Source of the DNA: Tolypothrix sp. NIES-4075
Lineage (GTDB): Bacteria; Cyanobacteriota; Cyanobacteriia; Cyanobacteriales; Nostocaceae
DNA length: 64,000 nt
Direction of reading: 5' to 3'
Assembly (NCBI RefSeq): GCF_002218085.1
Contig: NZ_BDUC01000005.1
Coordinates: 1-64,000 of the forward strand
The notes below the pieces were generated by a model, which saw only the letters and a list, made by a program, of their open reading frames with translations, was not told where the DNA came from and ran no database searches. A program made the position numbers and the translations under genes. Position 1 is the first letter of the stretch. Each line of letters begins with the position of its first letter. Below, piece by piece: positions 9,499 through 18,903 of this stretch.

Positions 9499-12400
9499 TT
9501 ACTTCACCTTGACACGAAAGCGAATGAAACCATATGCAGGTTGATTCGGTTCAGGCAAGGTTGTTGAACCAGTTACAACATTAACTAGTACTACTCCTGT
9601 TTTATTAGCAGCGGGTTGAAGTTGTGTTGGGGGAGTGACGTTGTTGGCAATGTCAGCTTTGTTACAAGCACCTGGAGCGATTGTATTAGGTGGGATATAT
9701 TCAGCGCGATCGCTATCGTTGATATTTGTTAAATTAGTTGTTGTGGAGTTAATCTGCAAAGCAATACCAGAACCTGCTGCGAAGGCATTCTCAACAAAAG
9801 TGCTATTAGCTGGTATCAAGTCACAAATACTAACGTTTTTGATAGCATTATCGCCACTAGAGAGAAAATATATTGTGTATTCTAACTCATCACCTGGTTT
9901 AACAGTTCCCCCATTAATTGCACCCTTAAGATAATCAGCCTGCCATTTACTGTTGTTGTCATCTGTAGTATTGGGGTCATCGATAACTTGAGTAAAATCA
10001 ACAGTTTCACTAGGGTTATTATGGTAAATGCGGGTAATGCGTTTTACTAGTAATAACTTGGGATTACTACTAACTGGTTGTACAACTAGGGTAGCAGTTC
10101 CGGGATTTTTATTAGTTGTTCCTTGATCAGTTTTTAAACTCTGCGCTCCAATTGTATTAGTTAAGTTTCCACTGCCGTTAGCTTTGACATTAATCTCTAT
10201 AATACAACTGCTACTGCCTGCTATTGTGCCACCAGAAAGAGAGACTGAATTAGCTGTTGTGGTTGTAGTTCCGCCACATTTGTTGTTGATATTTGGTGTT
10301 GGAGCAACAATCATACCAGTTGGTAAGTTATCAGTAAAGTTAACTCCGGTCAGCGAGAGTGAATTTGAGTTAACCAAAGTGATGACCAGCTTGGCAGTTG
10401 CGTATTGGGAAATTTCTGATGGATCGAAAGCTTTTGTAATTGCAACAGCTGGTAAAGTAGTTAACGTTGCTGAGGCTGCTTGGGAATTTGTTGCACCTTG
10501 CTGACTGGTTATAGCATTCATTGGCAAGGTGTTAGTCAAGTTACCAGAACGAGTAGATGTGACTTTTAATGTCACTGTACAACTACCATTTGCTGGAATA
10601 GTCCCGCCAGACAGACTAAACTGACTAGTATTAGACGTAGCACTGACAACTCCCCCACTACAGGTAGTGCTTTGCTCTGGTGTAGCAAAAACCACCATCC
10701 CAGTTGGCATGTTGTCTGTAAAGCCGACTTTGTTTAAATCTGTGTTATTGGGGTTACTGAGTGTTACTGTTAAAGTCGAAGGATCGCCCCCGTCGATGGA
10801 CACAGGTGAGAAAGCCTTGGTCAAGTTGACCGTCAAGTTTTGCGTAGTAATGTCTGCGGTTGCCGCAGTTATGTTGGTAATGCCCTGGTTACTGGTAGCT
10901 GAATTAGCAGGAATAGTATTTGTCCTCTTGCTAACGTCAGTTTTCACCACATCTACAGAGAAGGTGCAAGTTCCTGTTATACTTGCGACTTTGGGGGGAA
11001 CTGTCGCTCCGGAAATTTTAACGGATGTAGCACCCGCAGCTGCCGTTAATGTAGCATTGGTGCAGGTAGTGCTGGCATTGGGGGAAGAAGCGACCTTTGT
11101 ATTGCTAGGCAAACTATCAGTTACTGCCACGCCTGTGATTGCAGACGATAGTGAGTTAGTGAGTGTTATTGTGAGGGTAGTCGGGATATTAGGCGCTACT
11201 ACGTTAGGACTAAAAGATTTGCTGATGCTTAATCCCGATTCTACCGTTAACTGAGCACTTCTTTCCTGATTAACAGTCCAGCCTTGAGTAGAAGTCAGAG
11301 AATTTGCCGGGATCTTATTCATGTATATGCCAGTAACTGCACTGGTAACATCCACCTTAATGACGCAAGTTTTGTTACCGCTAGGAATAGTGCCATTAGC
11401 GATCGCAACCGAGCTACTACCAGGATTTGCAGTTACGCTAGCGCTGCCACAGTTAGTTGAGTCAATACTAGGGTTGGCTGGGTTGGCAATTACAACATTG
11501 GCTGGCAGATCGTCGGTTAGTTTTACACCCGTAGCTGCAACTGAAGAACGGTTGGTGATATTAATTTGTAATTGGGTAATACCATTGACAACAATTATCG
11601 GTTGACTAAAAGCCTTACTCAACTCCAAAGCACCTTCTACACTTACTGACTGAGTTCCTGGGCTTCCGTTGGTTTCATTTTGATCGTTTTTCAGGGATTC
11701 GGCAGGAATTACATTATCTAGCTTTGTCCCAACAGGTTGATTGCTGGCAACTCTTACAGTTATCTTACACGTACCAGGATTTGTACTACTGGTTGCTTTT
11801 GGCACTTTAGCGCCACTCAAGGCGATCGCAGTTCCACCAGAAAGAGCGCTGACTGTACCACCAGTACAAGTTGTGGTGGAACTCGCTGGGTTAGCGACAA
11901 ACATTCCACTAGGTAAATTGTCGGTGATACTGGTGTTAGTTAGATCAATGCTATTACCATTGGTAATGGTGATTTCTAATCGGCTACTGCCACCCTCATA
12001 AAGTTTATCTAGGAACTTTTTGCTCACAATCACTCCTGCCTGAACAGTGAGGTTAGCTGTTCCAGACTTGGTATTGGTTACACCCCGACTCGTTGTCAAA
12101 CTATTGGCTGAAACTAAAGTCGGATAAGAACCAACGGTTGTGGATGTGACAGGAATAGTAATTGTACATTTACCAACATTTCCGGATGTACCTGCGGGAA
12201 TTGTACCACCGCTTAAGCTAACATCTTGCCCGGAAACTGACACTGTACCATTACCACAAGTAGTAGTGGGGGTACCTGCTACAGACAATTCGGCAGGCAG
12301 AGACTTGGTAAGAGTAGCTCCAGGCAAGTCTATGCTATTTGGGTTATTAAGTGTGATTGTATAAATCGAGGTTCCACCAGCACTAATAGTCGTCGGTGAG

Positions 12401-13011
12401 AACCCGTTATTTACTGTTACTGGGCTTAAGTTGTTTACCTGTAATGTGGCACTTGCTGGTTCAGTATTGGTTTGCTTCTCTTCATTGGTCAGAGCATTTT
12501 CGGGAATTGTGTTAATTAAGTTGCCTGAAGTAGTCGAGGTTACGTCTACCTTAATTGTGCATCTACCAGAGGTAGCACCACTTGCTGCTGGAATAGTACC
12601 TCCACTTAGGCTGACGACAGACCCTCCAGCAACAGAAGTTACGCTTCCAGCACCGCAAGTAGTTGAAGCATTTGGTGTTGGTGCTACTTTCATCCCCGAA
12701 GGCAGGCTATCGGTAATTGCTGAGTTGCTCAGGGGGGTTTGTGCGGAATTAAACAGTGTAATCGTCAGGGTTGAGGTATCACCTGGGTTGATTGTGCCGG
12801 GAGAGAAAGTTTTATTTACCGAAGCAGTCCCAGCAAATGCGGTACGAGTCAACATCGGTGAGCCGAGGATTAGGGCTGTACATACGGTAATGTATGATAG
12901 GGTTCTCGTATGCTCGATCAATTGATGCTGTTCGCCAACACCGTTTTTATTGAAAAAAATAAGACTTTGTTGCTTTTGTATTTCTAAAAAACTTTTCGAT
13001 AACAATTTCAT
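9499..13011 (-). CDS. Secreted seven-repeat DUF11-like surface protein
   Basis: 1170 residues. The export signal is around residues 38-61 (AFA cleavage), preceded by an unusually long N-terminal stretch. Seven beta-sandwich repeats of about 130 residues follow (each opening like NKTFSPGTINPGDTSTLTIT, then DSLPSGM, then LSGGTIPA). Every repeat has two cysteines about 35-45 apart (STTCG ... GTCTI), presumably an internal disulfide. From about residue 982 a different domain of the classical DUF11 type ends the protein (KPGDELEYTIYFLSSGDNAI ... GFIRFRVKVK). No anchor is visible, so it is probably a rod-like cell-surface or sheath component. It is last in the minus-strand cluster, 162 bases after the barrel gene. 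Confidence 0.7.
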   Translation of the reverse strand: MKLLSKSFLEIQKQQSLIFFNKNGVGEQHQLIEHTRTLSYITVCTALILGSPMLTRTAFAGTASVNKTFSPGTINPGDTSTLTITLFNSAQTPLSNSAITDSLPSGMKVAPTPNASTTCGAGSVTSVAGGSVVSLSGGTIPAASGATSGRCTIKVDVTSTTSGNLINTIPENALTNEEKQTNTEPASATLQVNNLSPVTVNNGFSPTTISAGGTSIYTITLNNPNSIDLPGATLTKSLPAELSVAGTPTTTCGNGTVSVSGQDVSLSGGTIPAGTSGNVGKCTITIPVTSTTVGSYPTLVSANSLTTSRGVTNTKSGTANLTVQAGVIVSKKFLDKLYEGGSSRLEITITNGNSIDLTNTSITDNLPSGMFVANPASSTTTCTGGTVSALSGGTAIALSGAKVPKATSSTNPGTCKITVRVASNQPVGTKLDNVIPAESLKNDQNETNGSPGTQSVSVEGALELSKAFSQPIIVVNGITQLQINITNRSSVAATGVKLTDDLPANVVIANPANPSIDSTNCGSASVTANPGSSSVAIANGTIPSGNKTCVIKVDVTSAVTGIYMNKIPANSLTSTQGWTVNQERSAQLTVESGLSISKSFSPNVVAPNIPTTLTITLTNSLSSAITGVAVTDSLPSNTKVASSPNASTTCTNATLTAAAGATSVKISGATVPPKVASITGTCTFSVDVVKTDVSKRTNTIPANSATSNQGITNITAATADITTQNLTVNLTKAFSPVSIDGGDPSTLTVTLSNPNNTDLNKVGFTDNMPTGMVVFATPEQSTTCSGGVVSATSNTSQFSLSGGTIPANGSCTVTLKVTSTRSGNLTNTLPMNAITSQQGATNSQAASATLTTLPAVAITKAFDPSEISQYATAKLVITLVNSNSLSLTGVNFTDNLPTGMIVAPTPNINNKCGGTTTTTANSVSLSGGTIAGSSSCIIEINVKANGSGNLTNTIGAQSLKTDQGTTNKNPGTATLVVQPVSSNPKLLLVKRITRIYHNNPSETVDFTQVIDDPNTTDDNNSKWQADYLKGAINGGTVKPGDELEYTIYFLSSGDNAIKNVSICDLIPANSTFVENAFAAGSGIALQINSTTTNLTNINDSDRAEYIPPNTIAPGACNKADIANNVTPPTQLQPAANKTGVVLVNVVTGSTTLPEPNQPAYGFIRFRVKVK

Positions 13012-13173
13012 TTATTTTTTACCTGTAATTTGCGAATTACAGCATTCTCAACTGATTCAGAAGTGTCATGCTGCAAATAAATAGCGAACCTTTATAGAGG
13101 AGCTACGCGATCGCACTTATGTAATATCCAGTTTCTATATTTCCCAAAATTGTCTAAAATTTACCATTTACAT

Positions 13174-16100
13174 TCATCTTCTCACCCTGTCCCCTTGTCT
13201 CCCCTGCTGCCCTGCTAAAGGTTTCACCACAGACTCTTGTTGCTGAGGTGGCACCACTTTTTGCAATCCAAAACCGTCAAATAATTCGTTCAGCTTCAGC
13301 GTCAAACCTAAATAAGGTCCTCCGGCAGAACGTGTCCCGGAAAAATCTCGGTCATCGACATTACCAAAAACGTACCCAGCAGAAAGCCGCAAATTAGGTG
13401 TGAGATAATAACCTGTCTCTAAAAGAAAACCTGTTTCCATGTAGCTAGATTGACCAATCCAGCGAGCTTCACCCACCAAATCCATGCTGTATCCCAAGCG
13501 ATAGGTAAGCCGTAATTGTGCTAGATTTACTGTGCTAGTTCCTACCAAATCGTTAGCTAAATAAGAAGTACTATTACGCAACGCATATTTACCATAAAAT
13601 TCCCATTGCCAATTCGGTGCGTAGATACCTTCCAAAGCAAAGGTATGGTCTTGCGAACCCGTACCGCTACCCAAAAGGATGGTGTCAGGAATTACCGCCG
13701 GATTTTCGCGATATTCATAACGCAATAAAGCGTTAAATTTATCGTTGTTCGGGTCGCGGTAAGCTAAACCCATCCGCAGATTTACCGTATCTCCCAATCC
13801 GGAAAGCCTTTGATTAGAAGAATTTGCTTGTTGATAGCGCAGCAAAGCTGTGAGAGCGGGGGAAATTTTACCTAATGCACCTGCGGAAATTACGGTATTG
13901 GAACCACTTGAGGATGTACGATGTTCGTAACGAGCGCTTGCTTGAAACTGGGGATTATCAGTATATTCCAAACCGACGCTATAACTATCGCCACCCTCAA
14001 AGCCAATCGAAGAAGCTGATTGACCTGCGGTGAAAGGTTGAGCAAATTGCAAACCTGCCGCAGTTCGTCCAAAGAAACCACCAAATATATGTTCGTAAGC
14101 TAGATTTAGATGCAATCCAGAAGCAACAGTCCAGCGGTTATTTAGTCCGATCGCTCCTTGAGTTGTCAGTTCATTCGCACCACCTAAAATTGAGTAACGA
14201 CCGGTAATCGTGGTATCTGTACCCAGTTTGTGTTCGCCATTAATACTCAAGCTGGTAATTGAGTTACCATCAAATTGACCGCGAGTGTAGAACTGTTGCG
14301 CCAGACTAATATTAATACCGGGAATTGCTGCCCAATTCAACCCTAAAATAGTCCGGTCTGGATAAACGCTATCGGTATCAGAACTGAGAGTAAGCTCATT
14401 TTGTGCTTGGAAGGTGAGATTTTTGGCTAAAGGATATAAAAGACGCGAACGCAACTGGTCAGAATTACTATCCAATCCACTTCCACTAATCCGGTCTTGT
14501 CTATCTCGATGAATCCAATCTACACCTAAAGTCGCTTTACCTAAACGTTGTTGAATTCCCGCTGAAATCGTCGAGAGGGAATTATCAACTTTACTACCAG
14601 GAATCGCTTGAGTGCGGGGTGTAAACAAATCCTCAAAGGTATTCAGCGGTTGGGGTGCAATTCCGAAGTTGTCTTCATGGTCATATTGCACCCGCAAATT
14701 TGTACTCGAAGTAAGTTTACTTGTAAGCTCCGCTCCATAGCGAGTTTGACCGGGGACAAAGCTGATGGTAGCGTTATTCGCAAAACCAGCATCGGCAAAG
14801 CGATAATAAGCACGACCAAGCATTGCGTTAGTAATGTTTGCTTCAGCTTCTAAACGGTAAGCGTCACCGCTAACCATTCCCATCACATCTGACTCATTTT
14901 GAGAATGAGCATATTCAGCGATAAATTTAGCTTGAGAACCGAGAGAAATCATCGCATCTGCACCGTAAAGTTGAAAATCACGCAATCCGTGGTTTTCTTG
15001 TAAGTAAGTTGCTGCTAACCAACTTTGGGAATTGAGGGTGCGAGAAAAATTATATTGCAGACGACCTGCATAAATATTGCTGTTTGAGTCTTTGCTGTCG
15101 TATTGATAAGTAGCAACAATTCGTCTTACCAAGACTTGTCCTTGGTCATCAACATCAGTGCGGAGGACAGGTTGACGAAATAATAAAGTACCGCGATCGT
15201 AGTCGATTTCGTAGTCCGGTCCCCGGTTAAGTTGTTTGCGTTGAAGTACAGTACCGGGACGATTTAATTCTTCTAACTCAATAAAGACATTTTCGCTACC
15301 AGGGATGAGGATGCGACGAGAAAGGAAATAATAGCCGCTTGTCCCATCAGGAGCAACGGTATCTCGTTGAAAACCTTCTAAATTGTTTCCGTATAAACCC
15401 GTAAATTGCAGGTTTCCTAAATTGTAGTTTGCCTTAAAGCCGTGGAGTTGACGAGTAATCGCTGTGAATTGCTGCGATCGCTGTGCAAATTCCTCGGTGT
15501 TGTAGTCACCCCACATGGCATAATCGGGGCTAGCCTTGCCAGTGGAACGCTCGAAGCGCAGATATACGCTGTCAATCGAAGGAGCGATCGCATCAACTGT
15601 AGAACTATCACCGTAAACAGGATAATTTTGCTCGCTGAATTGGTAAGTTCTAAACAGACGATTATCACAATTGCAGTCTTCGTTCAGAGGGCGATCGCTA
15701 TTATACGCACCCGTAAACAACCAATCCCCAATTGCCCCGGTAGCAAATACGGCTGAGTGGAAATCTAATTGCGTTTTTTTCTCGTTGTTTGGGGGGAGGA
15801 AATCACGCAATTTACCGTAATAATCTGTACCTCTAGCACCTAAACGTACATCCACCACTCCACTAACCAAACTGGGACGCAGCGCCGTTTCAAATTGCAA
15901 TTGAGTAAAAGCTTCCAAATCATTCGCTGTGGCTCGAATTCGCACAGTTTGCGCCTTCAAATCAGAACGCAGATTAGCAGTAAATTCTCCTTTTTTCGCT
16001 TGTACTTGAAATCCGGGTTGGTCAGGTTTCAAGTCTGCACCGACAAACTTCCCAGCCGAAGGTATTAAAGTAATAACAGCATCACGGTTCGAGCGATTGC

Positions 16101-16644
16101 CATTTTCATCGACTAGTTGCCCCTTGACTTTCGCTATGGAACGTGCATCAGCGGGGATACGGGCTTCCACGGTTTCCACTGTCAACCGCTTCGGCGCTCC
16201 TCGTAGTATCACCCGCGTTATTACTGGTGTGCTGCCGGCGACTTGTGCAGATATAATATTCTCGCCTTCCTTTAAAGAAACACCGTACCATATCTGCGTC
16301 GTTAAGTTGGTTTTAGAATCGGTTTCCGTGCGTCCAATTAAGGATTTATCTACGAGTTGTCCGTTTACTTGTAGTTCTACCTGGGTAAGAGCAGGAAATT
16401 GCAAAATTACTGTGGTTGCGGGATCGTCGGCTATGGTGTCAGGGGTGGGGGAGAGGATTTGAACCGCAGAGCGCACGGAGGACGCAGAGGGGGGAGTTTC
16501 TGTTTGTGCTGTTGCGATGGTTGGATGTAAAATTGTGCTGACGACGGCTACTGTAGCGCCGGTCAGCAACTGAAAATAATTAAGTTTTAAATTTTGAATT
16601 TTGAATTTTGAATTTTGAATTTTCTGTTGCAGTCTGCGTTTCAT
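13174..16644 (-). CDS. Large outer-membrane beta-barrel with N-terminal Ig-like domains
   Basis: 1156 residues. Signal peptide around residues 22-46 (ending ATAQ). Residues about 60-150 and 155-250 form two Ig/invasin-like domains (VELQVNGQLVDKS; VKGQLVDENGNRSNRDAVIT). From about 265 to the end, alternating aromatic/polar strands fit an outer-membrane barrel of many strands. Its ATG overlaps the stop of the upstream gene (ATGA), so the two are translationally coupled. The overall plan resembles usher or translocator porins, and I infer it exports or anchors the neighbouring DUF11 proteins. The early residues IQNSKFKIQNLKL are encoded by a TTTTGAA heptamer repeat (16588-16624). The C-terminus is Gln/Arg-rich rather than a terminal aromatic. 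Confidence 0.7.
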   Translation of the reverse strand: MKRRLQQKIQNSKFKIQNLKLNYFQLLTGATVAVVSTILHPTIATAQTETPPSASSVRSAVQILSPTPDTIADDPATTVILQFPALTQVELQVNGQLVDKSLIGRTETDSKTNLTTQIWYGVSLKEGENIISAQVAGSTPVITRVILRGAPKRLTVETVEARIPADARSIAKVKGQLVDENGNRSNRDAVITLIPSAGKFVGADLKPDQPGFQVQAKKGEFTANLRSDLKAQTVRIRATANDLEAFTQLQFETALRPSLVSGVVDVRLGARGTDYYGKLRDFLPPNNEKKTQLDFHSAVFATGAIGDWLFTGAYNSDRPLNEDCNCDNRLFRTYQFSEQNYPVYGDSSTVDAIAPSIDSVYLRFERSTGKASPDYAMWGDYNTEEFAQRSQQFTAITRQLHGFKANYNLGNLQFTGLYGNNLEGFQRDTVAPDGTSGYYFLSRRILIPGSENVFIELEELNRPGTVLQRKQLNRGPDYEIDYDRGTLLFRQPVLRTDVDDQGQVLVRRIVATYQYDSKDSNSNIYAGRLQYNFSRTLNSQSWLAATYLQENHGLRDFQLYGADAMISLGSQAKFIAEYAHSQNESDVMGMVSGDAYRLEAEANITNAMLGRAYYRFADAGFANNATISFVPGQTRYGAELTSKLTSSTNLRVQYDHEDNFGIAPQPLNTFEDLFTPRTQAIPGSKVDNSLSTISAGIQQRLGKATLGVDWIHRDRQDRISGSGLDSNSDQLRSRLLYPLAKNLTFQAQNELTLSSDTDSVYPDRTILGLNWAAIPGINISLAQQFYTRGQFDGNSITSLSINGEHKLGTDTTITGRYSILGGANELTTQGAIGLNNRWTVASGLHLNLAYEHIFGGFFGRTAAGLQFAQPFTAGQSASSIGFEGGDSYSVGLEYTDNPQFQASARYEHRTSSSGSNTVISAGALGKISPALTALLRYQQANSSNQRLSGLGDTVNLRMGLAYRDPNNDKFNALLRYEYRENPAVIPDTILLGSGTGSQDHTFALEGIYAPNWQWEFYGKYALRNSTSYLANDLVGTSTVNLAQLRLTYRLGYSMDLVGEARWIGQSSYMETGFLLETGYYLTPNLRLSAGYVFGNVDDRDFSGTRSAGGPYLGLTLKLNELFDGFGLQKVVPPQQQESVVKPLAGQQGRQGDRVRR
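16588..16624. repeat. TTTTGAA heptamer repeat within the barrel gene
   Basis: Four to five tandem copies of TTTTGAA in the 5' coding part of the outer-membrane barrel gene, translated as KIQNSKF-like residues ahead of the signal peptide's hydrophobic core. Copy changes of seven bases would shift the frame. Confidence 0.75.
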
Positions 16645-18161
16645 TTTTTAGCTTCCTCCCGAAAGGATGGGGTGACTGCGAAGTTGAGACGTACCAAGCC
16701 ACCTGGCTCTAATCGCACTAAACGAGATTGGCTGTTGCGTTCGCGGAATTTTAAGTTGGGAGCCAAGCTGTAACCGGGAAGGCTGCTAAGATCCAGTACA
16801 CCTGTGTGGTTTCCTGGTAACACGTTGGCAACGGAGAATAAACCGTTGGGGTCAGTAGTTATACGGTTGCCATCTTCCATAAAAATCACTGCGTTGGGAA
16901 CTCCCGGTTCACCAGGTTGCTGTTCCCCGTCAAAGTTCTTATCGACAAAAACGCGACCGATGATAGTGCCGCAATCCGAGACGATTCCCGGTCGAATTTT
17001 CAACTGATGAGTTGCCGGACCATCTTTAACAGCGAAATTGTTGTCAGCGCGTTGCATATTGGCGATCGCACTATTCTTGCCTGAACCCCGCACCGCATCT
17101 GTGGTAAGTTGGACAGCATAAGCAATATTCAGCACTTTTCCAGTTGGGATAATTGCCTCTGTGCGTAATGTCACGGTTGATCCATTACGTGACGTAGTAA
17201 TGGCTACTGTTTGACCATCAAGTTCTCCGCGCACAGATTTATCTAGAAAGTTGAATCCTAAAGGTAAGCTGTCAGTAACTATCGTATTTTTCAAATTAAT
17301 ATCAGATACATTTTTTACTGAAAGGCGATAAATGACTGTATCTCCAGGTTCAGCAGTAGCGCGATCGCCTGTTTTAATAATCTGCACCTGATTGAGTTGA
17401 CACAAACCTGTTTGAAATTGAAAGGCAAATAAATTCAGTCCTACTGTTTCTGCATTAGGAATGAAAGCAACCGTATCTGTAAAGCTAGTATCTCCTGTAG
17501 TACTAATTGGCTGACCATCTAAAGAAGTAGCAGAATATCGGATAATATCATTGGAATTATCAAGAATTTTAATTTTAATTCGTCGCTGATTATAAATAGA
17601 ATTTGCTGGGGGACTAACTACTAAAATGTAAGTTCTTCCAGGCAAAGCTTGACCTTTATTTGAATCTAATAAAAAGTTATAAGTACCTCGCGGTTCCTGA
17701 TTATCTAAAACGTAAGGATTTTTATTATTAATATTTGGTCTTAATCCGCCAGGAATATTGTTATTAGGAATTTCCGGTAACTCTGTTGTTGTCAGTGAAA
17801 GCAATCTTCCTAATTCTATTTGCGTTGTATCGTTAGAATTCGGCTCATACAAACCAACAGAAAAACCTGTATAATCCGGGAGAATCTGTCCACCACAGCC
17901 TAAAATTCTGCCTAAAGGGTCAACTAATTTAGGACTAGCATTAAGCTGACTAGTAGTTCCTTTAAATGTATTATTAGCTGAATCTGTATAAGTATATGTA
18001 GCTTGATTTGTAATAGGGATAAGCGCAGGTTTTTCATTAACTTGTTGCGCTGTTGTTGGTAGAGAACTTTCTAAGACGCTTCCGAGCAAAATCGTTGCTG
18101 TTAACCTTCGCAACCAGTTACTGCTAGATGCCGTCTGCCGCTTTTTTCGCAAACGAATCAC
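16641..18161 (-). CDS. Secreted DUF11/SdrD_B-like protein
   Basis: 506 residues with a signal peptide up to about residue 39 (TTAQQ). Residues about 45-240 are unassigned beta-rich sequence. At about 275-390 there is a DUF11 domain (RATAEPGDTVIYRLSVKNVS ... VTDSLPLGF), and at about 400-470 an SdrD_B/carboxypeptidase-regulatory-like domain (GTIIGRVFVDKNFDGEQQPG ... GLFSVANVLPG). The stop overlaps the start of the beta-barrel gene by 4 bases, indicating joint translation. It is probably a partner or substrate of that barrel. Confidence 0.7.
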   Translation of the reverse strand: MIRLRKKRQTASSSNWLRRLTATILLGSVLESSLPTTAQQVNEKPALIPITNQATYTYTDSANNTFKGTTSQLNASPKLVDPLGRILGCGGQILPDYTGFSVGLYEPNSNDTTQIELGRLLSLTTTELPEIPNNNIPGGLRPNINNKNPYVLDNQEPRGTYNFLLDSNKGQALPGRTYILVVSPPANSIYNQRRIKIKILDNSNDIIRYSATSLDGQPISTTGDTSFTDTVAFIPNAETVGLNLFAFQFQTGLCQLNQVQIIKTGDRATAEPGDTVIYRLSVKNVSDINLKNTIVTDSLPLGFNFLDKSVRGELDGQTVAITTSRNGSTVTLRTEAIIPTGKVLNIAYAVQLTTDAVRGSGKNSAIANMQRADNNFAVKDGPATHQLKIRPGIVSDCGTIIGRVFVDKNFDGEQQPGEPGVPNAVIFMEDGNRITTDPNGLFSVANVLPGNHTGVLDLSSLPGYSLAPNLKFRERNSQSRLVRLEPGGLVRLNFAVTPSFREEAKK

Positions 18162-18194
18162 TTAATATTTCTCCTATTAAATACCCTGAAAATT

Positions 18195-18257
18195 AATAGT
18201 GGGGGGGAGGGGGGGATGGGGGGAAAGAAGAATTATTCTCCTTGTCCCCTTGTCCCC
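18195..18257. repeat. G-rich short tandem repeat between DUF11 genes
   Basis: GTGGGGGGGAGGGGGGGATG on one side and CTTGTCCCCTTGTCCCCC on the other, giving an inverted, low-complexity arrangement in the 102-base gap of the operon. The same kind of element occurs at 39090-39232 and 53205-53366. Confidence 0.6.
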
Positions 18258-18263
18258 CTTCCC

Positions 18264-18812
18264 CTATCGCACCTGTACTTCATAAGTCCCCTTAACGATC
18301 GCTCTGGCAGGTACAGAAGAGTTAAAATTCATCCGAATATGGGTGTAAGCTGTTGCTGGTGCTTCTTTTGTTTCTACTTTGCCGTTGGCAAGTTTGACTT
18401 GTATGGTGGGATTTTCGACAAAGGTGCGTGCAGAATCAATGCTGTAGGTAATCTTGGCATTACTGCTAGCTGTAGCAGATTTCAGCACATACTGCATTCC
18501 TTTGGGAATTGGCTGATTGAGAGTGAGATTTTTAACTGGGTGATCGCTTTTATTTTCTCCAGCTACGGTATAACGCAGCACATCTCCTGGTTGCACCACA
18601 GCTTGACCTTGCAATGCTTGCCAAGTTACCTTTTCACCCTTTTGAATTTTCTTTTCTGCTTCCAGACGCAATTGTAATTGCCCTTGATTTTTGGTATTTT
18701 GAGCGATCGCTGAATTGATATTCCAGATATTTGGGATACCTGGTATGGCAGTAATTAATGGTATTGTTAAAAGAGCGATCGCGCTGATACTTGCAATAGA
18801 AACACGCTTCAT
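18264..18812 (-). CDS. Small secreted single-domain DUF11-like protein
   Basis: 182 residues. Signal peptide of about 38 residues (ending SAIAQ). One DUF11-like beta-sandwich covers residues about 60-180 (VVQPGDVLRYTVAGENKSDH ... LNQPIPKGMQYV). Same architecture as one repeat unit of its neighbours. Lies 91 bases after the 888-residue protein and 102 bases before the 506-residue one, all on the minus strand. Confidence 0.65.
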   Translation of the reverse strand: MKRVSIASISAIALLTIPLITAIPGIPNIWNINSAIAQNTKNQGQLQLRLEAEKKIQKGEKVTWQALQGQAVVQPGDVLRYTVAGENKSDHPVKNLTLNQPIPKGMQYVLKSATASSNAKITYSIDSARTFVENPTIQVKLANGKVETKEAPATAYTHIRMNFNSSVPARAIVKGTYEVQVR

Positions 18813-18855
18813 TTTATTAACCTCTTCATTTTCTCGTTTTTCTCGTTCCCAGTTT

Positions 18856-18886
18856 TCTCGTTCCCAGTCTGAGACTGGGAACGAGA
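18856..18886. repeat. Perfect 15-bp inverted repeat within the DUF11 operon
   Basis: TCTCGTTCCCAGTCT, one G, then AGACTGGGAACGAGA. A further half copy (TCTCGTTCCCAGTTT) lies at 18841-18855. The hairpin would form in the mRNA between the first and second genes of the operon and could attenuate transcription or protect an mRNA end. Confidence 0.75.
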
Positions 18887-18903
18887 GTAATCAAGACTTA
18901 GAA

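Noticed and set aside
10184..12925. Long + strand ORFs opposite the seven-repeat DUF11 gene
   Set aside because: They mirror the repeats of the minus-strand gene, are hydrophobic and low in charge, and have no start signals. They are antisense shadows of a repetitive gene.
14608..14853. + strand ORF of 81 codons within the barrel gene
   Set aside because: No domain, no ribosome binding site, and it lies in the antisense frame of a clear gene.
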